Assembly (NCBI RefSeq): GCF_021869535.1 | Contig: NW_026262740.1 | Location: forward strand, 124,001 to 188,000 | DNA length: 64,000 bases | From: Mytilus californianus | Lineage: Eukaryota; Mollusca; Bivalvia; Mytilida; Mytilidae | Direction: 5' to 3' | Shown here: piece after piece, positions 11,619 through 23,974 of the stretch | Position numbering within the stretch: position 1 is the stretch's first letter | How the letters are laid out: every line of letters starts with the position of its first letter | Program-made: the position numbers and the translations under genes | Notes under the pieces: model-generated | Told to the model about the DNA's origin: nothing | Database searches by the model: none | What the model saw: the letters and a program-made list of their open reading frames with translations, nothing else

Positions 11619-12030
11619 TATTGATTGGTTATTGTTTGCAAAATGTCCAGTGGCAAATATGTCATGCATGTTCAGTACACCAATTCAAAAATAAATACAA
11701 TCGGTAGGTCCTGTATTAGAGGCCGTTTGGGATGTAGGTCGGGGGATTGTTGACTGCCACTGGGAAATGAGTGTATATTAGATACAGACATTTTGCCTTA
11801 CTACAGGCCACCTTCGATCCCTTTATAGATTTTTTGCAAGGGGTCTTAACGTGCAGAGAGCATTGAAGTCTCTAGACATGAGGCATCGGATTAAACGTCA
11901 TCTTCCTGACTGGACGTGGCTGCGAAATTGTACATTCCCCAAAGCCAACATGACGCTACATTGTGGGGTTGTACTGCCGGTAGGAAGAAGACCTTAGTAA
12001 CCATATCTCTATTCCCCAGTCACCCTTGGG
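11619..12030 (-). mobile_element. 420-bp SINE-like element, old copy
   Basis: Nearly full length from gattggttattgtttgcaaaatgtccagtgg to ccccagtcacccttggg, with many substitutions. It is followed by a flank (cttgttaagat...ggtatagtggat) that recurs at 13,010, 17,050 and 19,360, so the copy was itself carried in duplicated segments. Confidence 0.75.
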
Positions 12031-12519
12031 CTTCTTGTTAAGATGAAGGCAGCAGACTTAAATGATAATTTTGGTATAGTGGATAACTTTCTGATTATCT
12101 CCATTTAAAATGAATAATATAAGTATGAATTAAGTAGATGTGTATTTGTCCTCCCCAAATGAAAACAATACAATGACATTTGACAAAAAAAAACGACCGA
12201 TAAGACTCCGACAGGCACAAATACATGTGTTCAGATTAAACAATTTTGCTTTTGTCCTATAGTGCATACCATTATTTTCTTCCAGAAAGCGTATCGTTGA
12301 TTTAAATGGTCACAAATTAAACTGACAATAACAGTGAAAGTCCTGTTTGTCTTCTTCCTTTTTATGTAGTTTATACCTCAAATATATTAAACTTCAAAAT
12401 TTTAGATTGAGTTCGTTTCTTTTGAACATTTTAAAACCGGGAAAAATATTAGTTACATTAAAACAAGTTCAACTTCTAGAAGCGATTGAGATAGAAATGT
12501 ATCTTCATGTATCATTTCA

Positions 12520-13010
12520 ATGAAAACTGTGGATTATTTATTTTCGTGGGTACCAATTTTCGTGGATTGAGGATATTTTATTTCGTAATTTAACCAAAAT
12601 TTGCATATAAGCCAATAGAAAACGCGTATTTTTTAAACACTTATTAAGTTCATGCTTCACCTTATACTTCGAAATCCACAATTAAAGACGCCTTCATTTA
12701 AATGTCTGGTTATATTGCACTTCATCCACGAGATACAAAATAACATTACAGTCGACGACAGTAACTAGTTGATTTAATTAAAAGGACAACATAGAGCACA
12801 ATTTTAAAACAAATTTAATAATCTTTCGACTGGTATGCAGGACGGGGTATTCGGGATGTTGAAAACCTCAAAAACGAAGACATGTTACATGGGATCAACA
12901 ACTATGCTTCGGATAGGCAACCCCAAAAACATTGTAATGTAAGGGTTGTACTGCCGGAAGGTAGAAGACCTTAGTGACCATATCTCTATTCCCCAGTCAC
13001 CTTTGGGGTT
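12520..13010. repeat. Segmental repeat (tgtggattattt family) ending in a SINE-like fragment
   Basis: The words ctgtggattattt-ttttcgtgggtaccaattttcgtgga, aaaatttgcatataa and gaagacatgttacatggg recur in the same order near 15,575, 18,125 and 20,262. The last 66 bases (12,944-13,009) are the 5' terminal part of the 420-bp element on the minus strand. Confidence 0.6.
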
Positions 13011-13310
13011 CTTGTTAAGACTTAAATGATAAGTTTGGTATAGTGGATTACTATCTGATTATCTTTAAGCAATTGTCAATAAACCTCAGACAGGCAGAAA
13101 GACATGTGTTCAGATTAAACAATTTTGCTTTAAGACCTATAATTAATACATGCTAGTACCATTATTCAGGAAAACTTCTTGTTACTTTGAATGGCCACAA
13201 TCATGCAAATAAAACTGACAATAACGGTGAAAGTCCGGTGATTTCCTTTTCTTCTTTATGTAATTGGTACCTCAAATAAATTTAATCTTGAAAATTTAAG
13301 ATCGAGTCAT

Positions 13311-15566
13311 GATTGATTGTTGCTAAACGTCCATTGACAAATATTTCATACATGTTCAGGACGAGAACAAATTAATAAATACAATAAGTAGGTTCTGTAA
13401 TAGAGGTCGTCCGGGATGAAGGGCGGGGAAAATTGGATTGCCACGGGAAAATAAAGGTATATTGGATAGAGACAGAAATTTAGCCTAGCTACAGGTGTAA
13501 TACCACCAAATCATAGTACGTCACATCCGGTTGCATACGAAAATAGGTCGAAAAAAAATATTCCCTTGAATTTGACAGTTGTAGGTAATTGATCCTAAAT
13601 GTCATTGCAGTAAAACATTTCTGGGTCATAAACATATATCTTGGGTATTTCAAAGCACCATTATTTTTTTATTTGGGGTTTCTATAAAATATTTTGGAAA
13701 CTTGAGGTTACATGGTTACTAAAGCTTGTACACAGGTTAAAAAAGGGGGAAAATTTGATTGGTTAACTTCCAGTGATGGTTATTTTCTTATATGCAATGA
13801 AATGTATTGTGAAATTTTTTCTATAGTACTGGACAGGATAAAACTTTACTCATGCCAAGTATTTCTTTATTTGAAATAAAGATAAATTCTGCACAATTTT
13901 TTGAAAAGTGCAAATTTAACAAAGACTAATAGGGGAAAATCAATGGTGGTATTACACCTAATATGGGAAGCTGTACATGCACCTTTGACCTTGTGAGTAC
14001 TCTCATGTGTTAAAATTTCTTGCTATTTAAGTGAAATATTACAAATAATGAAATATTCTGAGTGGATTGAGTCTCCAAAACACATTTTATGAGAAAATTT
14101 CCTTGAAATAGGACTTTACCATGAATATTAGTTGACAGAACAAACCATACTTAGAGTTTTGGGGAGCTTTTTCTCCTTATTTCTTATATTCTGCTATACT
14201 AAAAAAATTTTCCTAAGAAATACTTTAATAAATATATAGTTTTAAGTAAATGAAATTATTTTTAAAGCAGTAACAACAAATTATTCACCAAAAGAGAAGC
14301 TTTTTATGTCCCTCTCTGGAACGCGGCGTTAATTTAAGTTTTACGTAAGGACTTATTGAAACCTCCTTGGAGACAGTAAACTTTTATACGGATAGTTCAT
14401 TCAGCTTGAATACTTCAATTAATCATTTATTATAACATTTCTATCATAAATGAGTGAAAGTTACCCCAAAATTTTTATTTATTGGCCTAAAAAGTAGAAA
14501 TTTTGAGGAAATGAGAGGTATAAATGGACCAAAAGAGACCTTATAAAGAAGACAAAGAGGTCCATTAGTAGCATTTATCATCCTAAAGTCATCTTTTGTA
14601 TCATATTCAACTGTTTGTAGGCAGATGAGATAAATTTTTGACCATTTATTGGTCCACACTATATTCTATCATGATGCGACTTGGTTTGGATTTTTCGAAG
14701 AAATTTTGCTCGAATCGCTGTAGATGTTGTCTTACATTATACTAGATTTTTTTCAAACTATTGAACTGATTATGACAAAACTTGACAGTAATGCTTGAAA
14801 TAACCAGTATTACAAAGGAAAAAAGTCACATTCAGTTTATTGAACAAAAAAGTCTTCTTTAGGTGTAAAACCACCAAATCATAGTACGTCACATCCGGTT
14901 GCATACGAAAATAGGTCGAAAAAAAATATTCCCTTGAATTTGACAGTTGTAGGTAATTGATCCTAAATGTCATTGCAGTAAAACATTTCTGGGTCATAAA
15001 CATATATCTTGGGTATTTCAAAGCACTATTATTTTTTTATTTGGGGTTTCTATAAAATATTTTGGAAACTTGAGGTTACATGGTTACTAAAGCTTGTACA
15101 CAGGTTAAAAAAGGGGGAAAATTTGATTGGTAAACTTCCAGTGATGGTTATTTTCTTATATGCAATGAAATGTTATGTGAATTTTTTTCTATAGTACTGG
15201 ACAGGATAAAACTTTACTCATGCCAAGTATTTCTTTATTTGAAATAAAGATAAATTCTGCACAATTTTTTTAAAAGTGCAAATTTAACAAAGACTAATAG
15301 GGGAAAATCAATGGTGGTATTACACCTACAGGCCACGGACCGCTCAAAGAGTTGTTGCAAGGGTTCTTAACGTGCAAAGAGCGTGGCACTCTCTTTACAC
15401 GAGGCATCGGATTTAACGTCCCCATTCTGATCGGACGTGGATGAGTACTTGATACATCCCGCACAGCCAAACGGACGTCTCAACTTTGGAGAGGATTTTA
15501 CTGCCGGTCGGAGGATGACCAATGGTGGCCATATTTCAATTTTCCCGGTCACCCTTGGGGGGAGTC
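13311..15566 (-). mobile_element. 420-bp SINE-like element split by a composite insertion
   Basis: The tail half is at 13,311-13,494 and the 5' half resumes at 15,326-15,566 (ggccacggaccgctcaaagag ... ttcccggtcacccttgggg). The break coincides exactly with the direct repeat ctacag that flanks the composite element. Confidence 0.8.
13495..15325. mobile_element. 1.83-kb composite element with 463-bp terminal direct repeats
   Basis: Two nearly identical 463-bp direct repeats (13,495-13,957 and 14,863-15,325) flank a 905-bp interior. Each repeat begins gtgtaataccacc (or gtgtaaaaccacc) and ends ggtggtattacac, so each also has inverted termini. The whole is flanked by ctacag (13,489-13,494 and 15,326-15,331), a 6-bp target duplication. 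It shares a base that differs from the SINE-like consensus (caacag). The layout resembles a miniature LTR element, but no convincing primer-binding site or polypurine tract is seen. Two MITE copies moving as a unit is the alternative. The interior has no supported gene. Confidence 0.75.
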
Positions 15567-15574
15567 ATAATGAA

Positions 15575-16440
15575 TACTGTGGATTGTTTGTTTTTGTGGA
15601 TTGAGGATATTTGATTTCGTGGTTTAACCAAAATTTGCATATAAACAAATAGAAAAAATCTTAATCTAAAAGTCTATGAGTTACCAAATAATATTTAAGG
15701 TGGCGACAACGATTGATTGATCTAAATAAAAAAAAAGACCACAAAGAGCACAATTTTGGAACAACTTAAATAGTCTTCGATCTCAAAAAGGAAGACATGT
15801 TGCATAGGGTCAACAATTTTGCTTCGGATAGACAACCCAAAAAACATTGTAATGTAAAGCTGTAGAAAGCGTGTCAATCCTACATTATATTCAACGTCCT
15901 TATTCTGATCTGACGGGGATTTGTATTTATACATCCAACAGAAGTACGTGAAGCACCATGAGGCAAAATCTAAGCCCTTTAATAGAAAAAGATTTGTACC
16001 GATTTCTCAATCGTGGTTAGTTAGGGGCTCCCTCGAAAGACATCATGTACTAAGATGTGCATAATTATAACGTTCATTTTCCCCCTATCATAAACAAAAA
16101 ATAGGTTTTATTCACAAAGAATATTTTAATGAAACTAATCATCGGCCACCACAATCCGCAGACACGTTTGCTGACTGGTAAGGTCAAAAGATCATTTGAT
16201 TTATTGTTGTTTGCTTTACGTTCAGTGGCAAATATTTCATTTATTTTTTAAGACGAGAACAAATCAAGAATATATTTAAAATGCATGTACAGTAAAGTAA
16301 AGAGACAATTTAAAATGCCCTTGTAGAAAACCGCTCTACTAGCCAACATTGCCGGTGTGTTTCTACTTTATTCATAACGACCCTTTAAATTCGGATGGAT
16401 GTTTTCTTTACAAAAACAACATATGCTAAACAAAGTTTAA
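15575..16440. repeat. Segmental repeat, second copy
   Basis: Carries the same landmarks as 4,090-4,760 and 20,262-21,060: ctgtggattgtttg, caaaatttgcatataaa, gcttcggatagacaaccc, a gtaatgtaaagctgtag word and ccaccacaatccgcaga, plus a SINE-like tail fragment at about 16,205-16,290. No gene is seen. Confidence 0.6.
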
Positions 16441-16833
16441 GGTAGTAAGGACCACGGGGGTTCTCAACATTGGGATTATGGGTACAGACGTGCAGCGAAG
16501 CTGGTATTTCAAAACCACCCCAATTCAAATATTGAAGTCATGTGAAAATCACGACCCGTCAATTTATTTTATAACATATTTATAACCCTTTCATATATTT
16601 CTTAAGTTATCAGTCCATTTTTTATATGCTTTATCATGAAAGGAAATAAAGATAAGAACTTCAGACACAAGAAATTTGTAAAGTGTAAATAATCTGCAGT
16701 GGGTTGATACCAGTATTACAGAGAGTACTGTGCAATTCCCCAGCTGAGGAGGAGGTGTTTCGGTATCGAGATGATTTATAAAACATTTTTTTCCTTAAAA
16801 TATAAAGATTCCAACTCCCTCTAGCATAGTTGA

Positions 16834-17050
16834 TTAGACCCCTTAGAGATTTTTAGCAAGGGGTCTTACCGTGCAAAGAGCATGGCAGTCTCTAAATGAG
16901 GTATCGGATTAAACGTCCTCTTCCTGACTGGATGTGGCTGCGTACTTGTACATCCCGCAAAGCCATCACGCTCAACTTTGGTAAAGGTTGTACTGCCGGT
17001 AGGTAGAAGACCTTAATGACCATATCTCTATTCCCCAGTCACCTTTGGGG
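16834..17050 (-). mobile_element. 420-bp SINE-like element, 5' half only
   Basis: Matches the 5' half of the element (gaccccttagagattttt ... ccccagtcacctttgggg). Downstream is the recurring cttgttaagacttaaatgat flank. Confidence 0.65.
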
Positions 17051-17345
17051 TTCTTGTTAAGACTTAAATGATAAGTTTGGTATAGTGGATTACTATCTGA
17101 TTATCTTTAAGCAATTGTCAATAAACAGCTACCTATAGACAAACAAATATTACTTATTATAATACGCGTACGGCTTTCATCAAATTACTTTCAGAAGCCC
17201 AAAATTTGAGTGAATATAGTCTCTAAATTTCAACAATTGAACAAAGTTTTATGACCTCAGACAGGCAAAAAAGACACGTGTTCTGACTAAACAGTTTTGC
17301 TTTAGACCTATAAATCATACTAGTACCATTATTCAGGAAAGCTTA

Positions 17346-17563
17346 GGGTCTGTAGGTGACCTGTTGCAAGGCTAAATTTTTGTCCCTATCTAATATACCC
17401 TCATTTCCTGTGGCAGTCTAAATTTCTCCGACCTTAATCCCGAACGCCTTTATTACAGAACCTACCTATTGTACTTATTGTAAATTTGTTCTCGTCCTGA
17501 ATATGCATGAAATATTTGCCACTGGACGTTAAGCAGCCAACTATCAATCAATCAAGGAAAGTT
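17346..17563 (+). mobile_element. 420-bp SINE-like element, 3' half only
   Basis: Matches the 3' half (ggtctgtaggtgacctgttgc ... gccactggacgttaagcag) with an (atca)n tail. A 5'-truncated copy on the plus strand. Confidence 0.7.
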
Positions 17564-17695
17564 TTTTGTTTGTTTAAATGGTCACAAATAAAACTGACAA
17601 AACAGTGAAAGTCCTGTTATTCCTCATATACTTTATGTAATTTGTACCTCAAATACATTTTATCTTGAACATTAAAGATTGAGTCATAATAAAGG

Positions 17696-18121
17696 ATTGT
17701 TGATTGGTGGTTTCTTAACGTCCAGTGGCAAAAATTTCATACATTTTCTCGAAAACAAATTAACAATAAATATAATAGGTAAGTCATGTAATAGAGGTCG
17801 TCCTAGATGAAGGTCGGGTAAATTTGGACTGCCACTGGAAAATGAGGGTATATTGGATAGGGGCAGAAATTGAGCATTTCAACAGGCCACATACGGACCA
17901 CTCAAAGAGTTGCTGCATGGGTTCTTAATGTGCAATGAGCATATCACTCTCTTTAAACGAATCATCGGATTTAACGTCCCCATTCTGTCCAGACGTGGCT
18001 GCGTACTTGATACATCCCGCAGAGCCAAACGGATTCCCAACTTAGGCGAAGGTTTTACTGCTGGCCGCAGGAAGACCAATGGTGACCATATTTCTATTCC
18101 CCGGACACTCTTTGGGGGAGT
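17696..18121 (-). mobile_element. 420-bp SINE-like element, full-length old copy
   Basis: Extends from gattgttgattggtggtttcttaacgtccagtgg to ccccggacactctttggggg. Overlapping open frames on both strands inside it are repeat-derived. Confidence 0.75.
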
Positions 18122-18124
18122 CAT

Positions 18125-18445
18125 AACGAATTATTGTGGATATTTGATTTCTAGGTTTAACCAAAATTTGCATATAAACCAATAGAAAACATCTTCATCT
18201 AAAAGTCTTGTTATATTGCATTGCATCTAAGAGTTACCAAATAACATCACAGTCGGGGACAACGACTGATTGATTTAATCAAAAAAAAAAACATAGAACA
18301 CAATTTGGGAACAAATGTATTAGTCTTCGGCTGGTCTGAAGGACGGGGTATTTGGTATTATGACAACCCCAAACACAAAAACTTGTTACATAGGGTCAAC
18401 AATTTTGCTTCGGATAGGCAACCCTCAAAACGTAGTAAATAAACT
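18125..18445. repeat. Segmental repeat, third partial copy
   Basis: Continues directly from the SINE-like copy with tttgatttctaggtttaaccaaaatttgcatataaacc and ends with gcttcggataggcaacc, as in the other copies. It is then interrupted by the dispersed repeat at 18,446. Confidence 0.55.
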
Positions 18446-18590
18446 CATCATATATACCAGGATTGGAAATAGTATTTGCGCCAGACGCGCGTTTCGTCTA
18501 CAAAAGACTCATCAGTGACGCTCGAATCAAAAAAGTTAAAAAGGCCAAATAAATTACGAAGTTGAAGAGCATAGGACCAAAAATTCAGCT
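18446..18590 (+). mobile_element. Abundant mussel dispersed repeat (cgcgtttcgtctac family)
   Basis: Contains tcatatataccaggattgg, gccagacgcgcgtttcgtct, acaaaagactcatcagtgac and gttgaagagcataggaccaa in order. I recognise this as one of the commonest dispersed repeats in mussel sequences. Weaker relatives are at 36,839-36,930 and 37,090-37,116. Confidence 0.7.
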
Positions 18591-19002
18591 GTAGAAAGCG
18601 TTTCACTACCCTACATCATATACAGCGTTCCCACTTCCGATCTAACGTGGATGCGTACTTATACATCCCACAGAACTACGTGAATACCCTTAACGACACC
18701 TTGGTTCTTAAACGGAGAGATTTCAACCAATTTGTCTATCGTGGTTAGTTGGGGGTTCCCTCAAAAGACATCGTATGAACTGACGTGGATTCGTATTTAT
18801 ACATCCCACATATATTTATTAGTAACTAGTACGTTTGTTATATGCGTTAACATGAACGGATAGAAAGATAAGCACTTCAGACACAAGTAATTTGTAAAGA
18901 CCTGCACTGAGTTGATATCAGTGTTGCAGAGTGTACTGTGTACTTTTCCAGCTGAAGAGGAGATGATTCCTAAATTACAAAGATTGCAACTTCCTCAGGC
19001 AA

Positions 19003-19353
19003 AGTTGATTGTTGGTTGCTTAATGTCCAGTTGCTAAAATGTCGTGCATGTTTCGCGACAATTTAATAATAAATGCAATAGGTAGGTCCTGTGTGTATAT
19101 TAAGATACGGTAGGGAATGTAAGGCAGGCCACCTTCGGACCCCTAAAAGAGTTTTGGCAAAGGTTTTTTACATGGACCAAGCATGGCAGTCACTCGACAT
19201 GAGACATCAAATTTAAGGTCTCAGTTCTGAGTGAGCATGGCTACGTACTTTTACATCACACATAGCCAACATGACGCTCCACATTGCCAAAAGGTGTACT
19301 GACGGTAGGTAGAAGACTTTAGTGACCATATATCTCTTCCCCAGTCACCCTTA
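19003..19353 (-). mobile_element. 420-bp SINE-like element, diverged and internally deleted
   Basis: The tail gattgttggttgcttaatgtccag and the terminal ccccagtcacccttag are both present. Total length is about 350 bp, so roughly 70 bp are missing from the body near 19,090-19,130. Confidence 0.65.
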
Positions 19354-19904
19354 GTGGTTCTTGTTAAGATAGCAGACTTAAATTACAAGTTTAGTGTAGT
19401 GGATTATTTTTTATTTAACTCTTTTCAAATTAAGTATATGTGGTGTATCTGTCAATAAAACAGCGACCCAATGACAAACAATATTACTTAGAAATAATAC
19501 GGGTACGGCTTTCATAATATAACACTTTCAGAAGCCCCAACTTCTACTGAATGAAGTCTCAGAATTTCACCAAAATAACAAAGACCATCAAATATCAGCA
19601 ACCTATACAAATTCCCGCAATGAAAAAAAAAATACATTGAAAATTGACAATAAACAACGACTAACATGCTAAGGCTCGTGACCTCAGACAGACATAAAGA
19701 CATGTGTTCAGATTAAACAATTTTGCTTTAGACGTATAATACATACTAGTATCATTATTCAGGAAAATTTATTGTTGGTGTTAATGGCCACAAAAAAAAC
19801 CAGTTAAAGCCTGTTTGCCTTCCTGATGTACAACACAAATGTAAATAAATCCTCAACTAAATGTTATCTTAAAAATTTAAGATTGAGTCATTATGAATGA
19901 TTTG

Positions 19905-20255
19905 TGGTTGCAATAATTTTCTTCATGTTCAGGGCGAGAACAAATTAACAATAAATACATTAGGGAGGTCCTGTGATATAAATTTGGACTGCCACGGGAA
20001 AATGAGGGTATATTGGATAGGGACAAACATTTAGCCTTGCAACAGCCCACCTTTGGACCGCTCAAAGAGTTGTTGCAAGGATTCTTAACGTGCAAAGAGC
20101 TTGGCACTTTTTTTAAACGAGGCATCGGATTTCACGTTTCCATTATGACCTTACGTGGCTGCGTACTTGATACATCCCGCACAGCTAAACTAACGCCCTA
20201 CTTTGGCGAGGGGTTTTCTGCCGGTCTATTCCCCAGTCACCCTTTGGGGGGGAGT
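19905..20255 (-). mobile_element. 420-bp SINE-like element, old copy with a deletion
   Basis: From ttcatgttcagggcgagaac to ttccccagtcaccctttggggg. A segment near the 5' end (expected gaggaagaccaatggtgacc) is missing after ctgccggtc at 20,219. Frames crossing it are not genes. Confidence 0.65.
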
Positions 20256-20261
20256 AATAAT

Positions 20262-21060
20262 GAATACTGTGGATTATTTACTTTCGTGGGTACCAATTTT
20301 AGTGGACTTGGGATATATGATTTCATGGTTTAACAAAAATTTGCATATAAACCAAAAGAAAACATTTTCATCTAAATTTTGTTATATTGCATTTCATCTC
20401 TGAGTTACCAAATAACATTATAATCGGCGACAACGATAGAGTGGTTTAAATAAAAAGACCACAATTTAGGAACAAATTAAATAGTCTTGGACTTGTATGA
20501 GGGACGGGGTATTGGGAATTTTGACATCTTAAAACATCGAAGACATGTTACATGGGGTTAAACATTCTGCTTAAGGAATAGGGAACCCCATAAAAGTTGT
20601 AATGTAAAGCTGTAGAAAGCGAGTCATTACCCTAATTCATATTCAACGCCCTATTCTGATCTGACGTGGATGCGTATAAATACATCCCACAAAACTACGT
20701 GAAGTCCCTTTTTTACTCATTTCTCTATCCTGGGTAGTAGGGGGGTCCCTTGCAAAACTTTCTCAAAACCAGGAAATTTTGTAACAAAAAGACACCAAGT
20801 ACTTTAGATGTGCATAACTATAATATTATTTTGTCCCCTAATCATAAAAAAAATCAGTTTAATCCATGATGAATATTTTTAATAAAACTAAACATGGGCC
20901 ACCACAATCCGTCGAGACATATTTTATGACTGTTTAGCTAATAAGAGATCAATTGATTAATTGTGGTATGCTTTACGTTCAGTGGCAAATATTTCAATCA
21001 TTTTCAAAAAGAGAACAAATCAAGAATACATTTAGACAACAAGTTCTGTAAAGTGAATCA
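20262..21060. repeat. Segmental repeat upstream of the second NHL exon
   Basis: Has the same order of landmarks as 15,575-16,440 and 4,090-4,760. The following 21,100-21,755 matches the flank at 5,240-5,980 (for example gctgatatatttgacac and tcgatacttc-attattt). The repeat and the NHL exon therefore belong to one duplicated block. Confidence 0.6.
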
Positions 21061-21758
21061 ACATGGCACTGGGGTACACACGTGCAGCGCAGCTGGTGTT
21101 TCCAAAAAAACCCACTTATATATTGTAGTTTTGTGAAAAACACGGCCAATGAATATATTTCAGGACAAATTTATAACCCGTTCATATATTTCTTAGTTAT
21201 CAGTGGATTTTTTATATCTTAACTTTATTTAAAAAGCGGTCAAACATTTATACAGATATTCAATCGAAAGATAAAAAAATATTGATCCATTGACATTTTA
21301 CCTAAGTGAAATGGCAACTCGCTGATATATTTGACACGTAATTGTAAACCTTCATTCAGAAAAAAAATCCCTACATATTTTTTTCTATTTTGCAAATGAT
21401 TTTAAATCGGTAGGTCAAACAAATATCTGCATTGGTTTGTCCAGTACATTACTAGATGTATGCTCTACACATACAAGTTTTTCAATCTGTCATTTATAAT
21501 TTTTCTATTTTCCATGGATTATATGCTGTTGTCGAATCATGCTAAGCTCGATTTGTACAAGTGGAAAAAAACTCAAATAAATCGTTAACATCTGAGAGAA
21601 AATTTGAGGTCGTGAAAAATTCAATATTACATAATTATATAGTTTGCAAAACATAAGAAATATTACAACATTCAATCACTTTTAGCGGTAAACTGAATTA
21701 TAGATTAAGAAATCAATTGTTGTAATAACCAACTCGATACTTCATTATTTATTTTCAG

Positions 21759-22552
21759 AAAATGAACCAAATAAAGAAGAAGCTCAGGATCAAGCTTCCG
21801 TCAAAACCAACATTCCTGTTTGTGTCACTTTGCGTCAACAGTTAAATATAAAAAAGTCATCGAATAAAAATCCGACCATACTGAGCTGTATCAAAATCGG
21901 CAATACATTAGTGTTTACCGACTGTAGTAATAAGCGACTTATTTTTTGTAATTCAGACAGTACTGATATCCATCACATTCCTCTGTCCTATAGACCAGAT
22001 TATATAACAGAGATAAATATTAATACTGTAGCAGTATCCTGTGTAGGTAAGAGTACCATACTGATAATAAATATATCTAAAGGTTCTGTCACCAGTACAA
22101 TCAACACCAGTGGTTACTGCTCCGGAATATCATATAATGATAATAACCTGTACGTTGTTATTGATTGGAGTATAATACATGTGATGGACCTGGCAGGTAA
22201 AGTAATACGTACTATACCTTTACCTTCAGGCCTTATCTTCGACTTTACAGTAGACAGAGACAGGTTTGTCTGTTTAGACGACACATCAATATACTGCTGC
22301 TCGTTAGATGGAAAACTAATTTGGAAGTTTAAACAGGATAAATTTCAAGATTTACATCGTGTGACAAAAGATGATGAGGGGAATGTTTATGCGACTAATT
22401 ATTACACCAACACTGTAGTGGTAATTTCTCATGATGGTATACATTATAGAGAACTTCTTACTAAATCAGATGGATTGAACAAGCCGTGTGGAATTTATTT
22501 TGACAAAAAAAATAAAATTCTGCTTGTTTGTAATGATGATGATGCTTTTTGA
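21759..22552 (+). CDS. Terminal exon encoding an NHL beta-propeller (TRIM/NHL-like protein)
   Basis: A strong acceptor (ttatttattttcag) ends at 21,758. The exon enters in phase 1 and reads an acidic linker (NEPNKEEAQDQASVKTN) followed by about 235 residues of propeller. The blades show the repeated pattern of NHL proteins: LVFTDCSNKRLIFCNSD, NNLYVVIDWSIIHVMDLAG, RFVCLDDTSIYCCSLDGKLI, GNVYATNYYTNTVVVISHDG and a final NKPCGIYFDKKNKILLVCN. NHL propellers usually bind protein or RNA partners in TRIM-type E3 ligases, but the RING/B-box part is not in view. The end is altered: the intact copy at 9,419 ends with a further blade strand (GKVFLFDV), whereas here a small deletion after three gat codons brings in a stop at 22,550-22,552. 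The last strand is lost, so function may be impaired. Confidence 0.75.
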
Positions 22553-22879
22553 CGTAAAACAGAATGAAAATAAACATAAATAATTCTGTCAAGACAATGA
22601 GTTCATTCGGACTCAGATCTGTTTGTGTATTTAGTCATTCACAATATCTTTTATTTATTTTTGTTTTCTTTACTATCAATCTAACTTAATTGAAAACAAA
22701 TTACAGAAAAATTATAATTGTTTTTGAAAATGTAACTTGAATTTTCCTCGGCTTTTATATTTCATTAATGTTGTTCGAATATTATTTTTTACGCATTTTT
22801 AAAACATTTGAACATTCATTTGTTCCATGAATATTTCAATATGGAAAATAAAAAAAATAAGAAATTCGAATAAGAAAAA

Positions 22880-23070
22880 CTGTTCTTGTTTGGAATTTAT
22901 TTTAACAAACAAGAAAATATTGTGCATGTTTGTAATATAAATGAAGGAAATTTTGTAATATAAATGACGGGAAGGTTGGTTTTTTTTTACGTAAAAACGA
23001 AACGAACATAAATGAAAATTGATTATTTTATTCGAATTCAGATTTGTTTTTTCATTGAGTCATTCGAAAT
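22880..23070 (+). pseudogene. Remnant of a third NHL 3' end
   Basis: The words tggaatttattttaacaaa, gtttgtaatataaatga, tttttttacgtaaaa and gaacataaatgaaaattgat reproduce, in order, the last 20 codons and 3' flank of the NHL exon (compare 22,485-22,600). Small insertions and no open frame. It indicates a further tandem copy that has mostly been deleted. Confidence 0.6.
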
Positions 23071-23960
23071 GGATTGTATTTGTTTGTGTGTTATCTACCA
23101 AATACAAATTCAACTTAATCAATTATTATTTATTTTATGGAATTACTACAATGCTTTCTTAAAAGTTCAATATAAGATATAGACTAGTAAATTATGACCC
23201 AAAATGATCTAAATATGATCACTGCTTGAATTTAATTTGCGACAACAAAACAACTCTTTCACTAAACATTTCATTTCTGCAAATTTGTTGGTTAGTTCAA
23301 GTAAACTATGACATCAAAAGAACTATTTTGTGTCAGAGTAGGGCTACTTTTACGTTTAAAATTAGAGGGAGTGAATTGGTGGTCTGACGCCTATATATAT
23401 GAAATTTCAGAGAAAGTTTGCTTAGGCTAAAGACATGTTGTTCTTGGTTAACTTCTATTTGCCGGTTGTGTTGTGATGGTTAAAACTGATAATATATTTC
23501 AGAGCATCTTTTTGAAACCCATTTGCATATTATTAACTAGCCTCGTTCAGAACTTTTTTTCATGTGTTTTATGCTTTTTATGTATTAATAATTTTTGCAT
23601 TTTAACCTGTGGGAATTTTACTTTTTACAATAAAGATTATTCTTTTAATTTTATTATTTATCTATGTCCTATATCTTAATCTGTCATCGAAATAAAACGA
23701 TTCTATACGAATGTTTAGAAAAATAGAACAACTTTTGAATATTTATGTGTCACTTGTATTCTGCTGTTTATATCCTCCGAAATAACAGCAACTCCGCCCC
23801 ACTTCCAGTTAATTTCTGTAGACATTAATGTACATCTTTTTTTTTCGTCTGTTCCTAAATTTGAATGTATTTTAACAACTGCACGATTATTTTTGGAACC
23901 AACCATCAATATTTCACGTCCGCACAAATAATTAAAAAAAAATACACCAATGATGCATTT
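23070..23960. other. AT-rich spacer downstream of the NHL exons
   Basis: Apart from a short match at 23,405-23,440 to the duplicated flank at 9,700-9,745, I see no repeat, exon or RNA gene. Open frames on both strands lack splice signals and recognisable protein composition. Confidence 0.4.
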
Positions 23961-23974
23961 CTCCAAGGACATAT

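Noticed and set aside
13495..15325. Complete LTR retrotransposon
   Set aside because: Terminal direct repeats and a 6-bp TSD fit, but no gag/pol, primer-binding site or polypurine tract is visible in the 905-bp interior. Left as unresolved composite.
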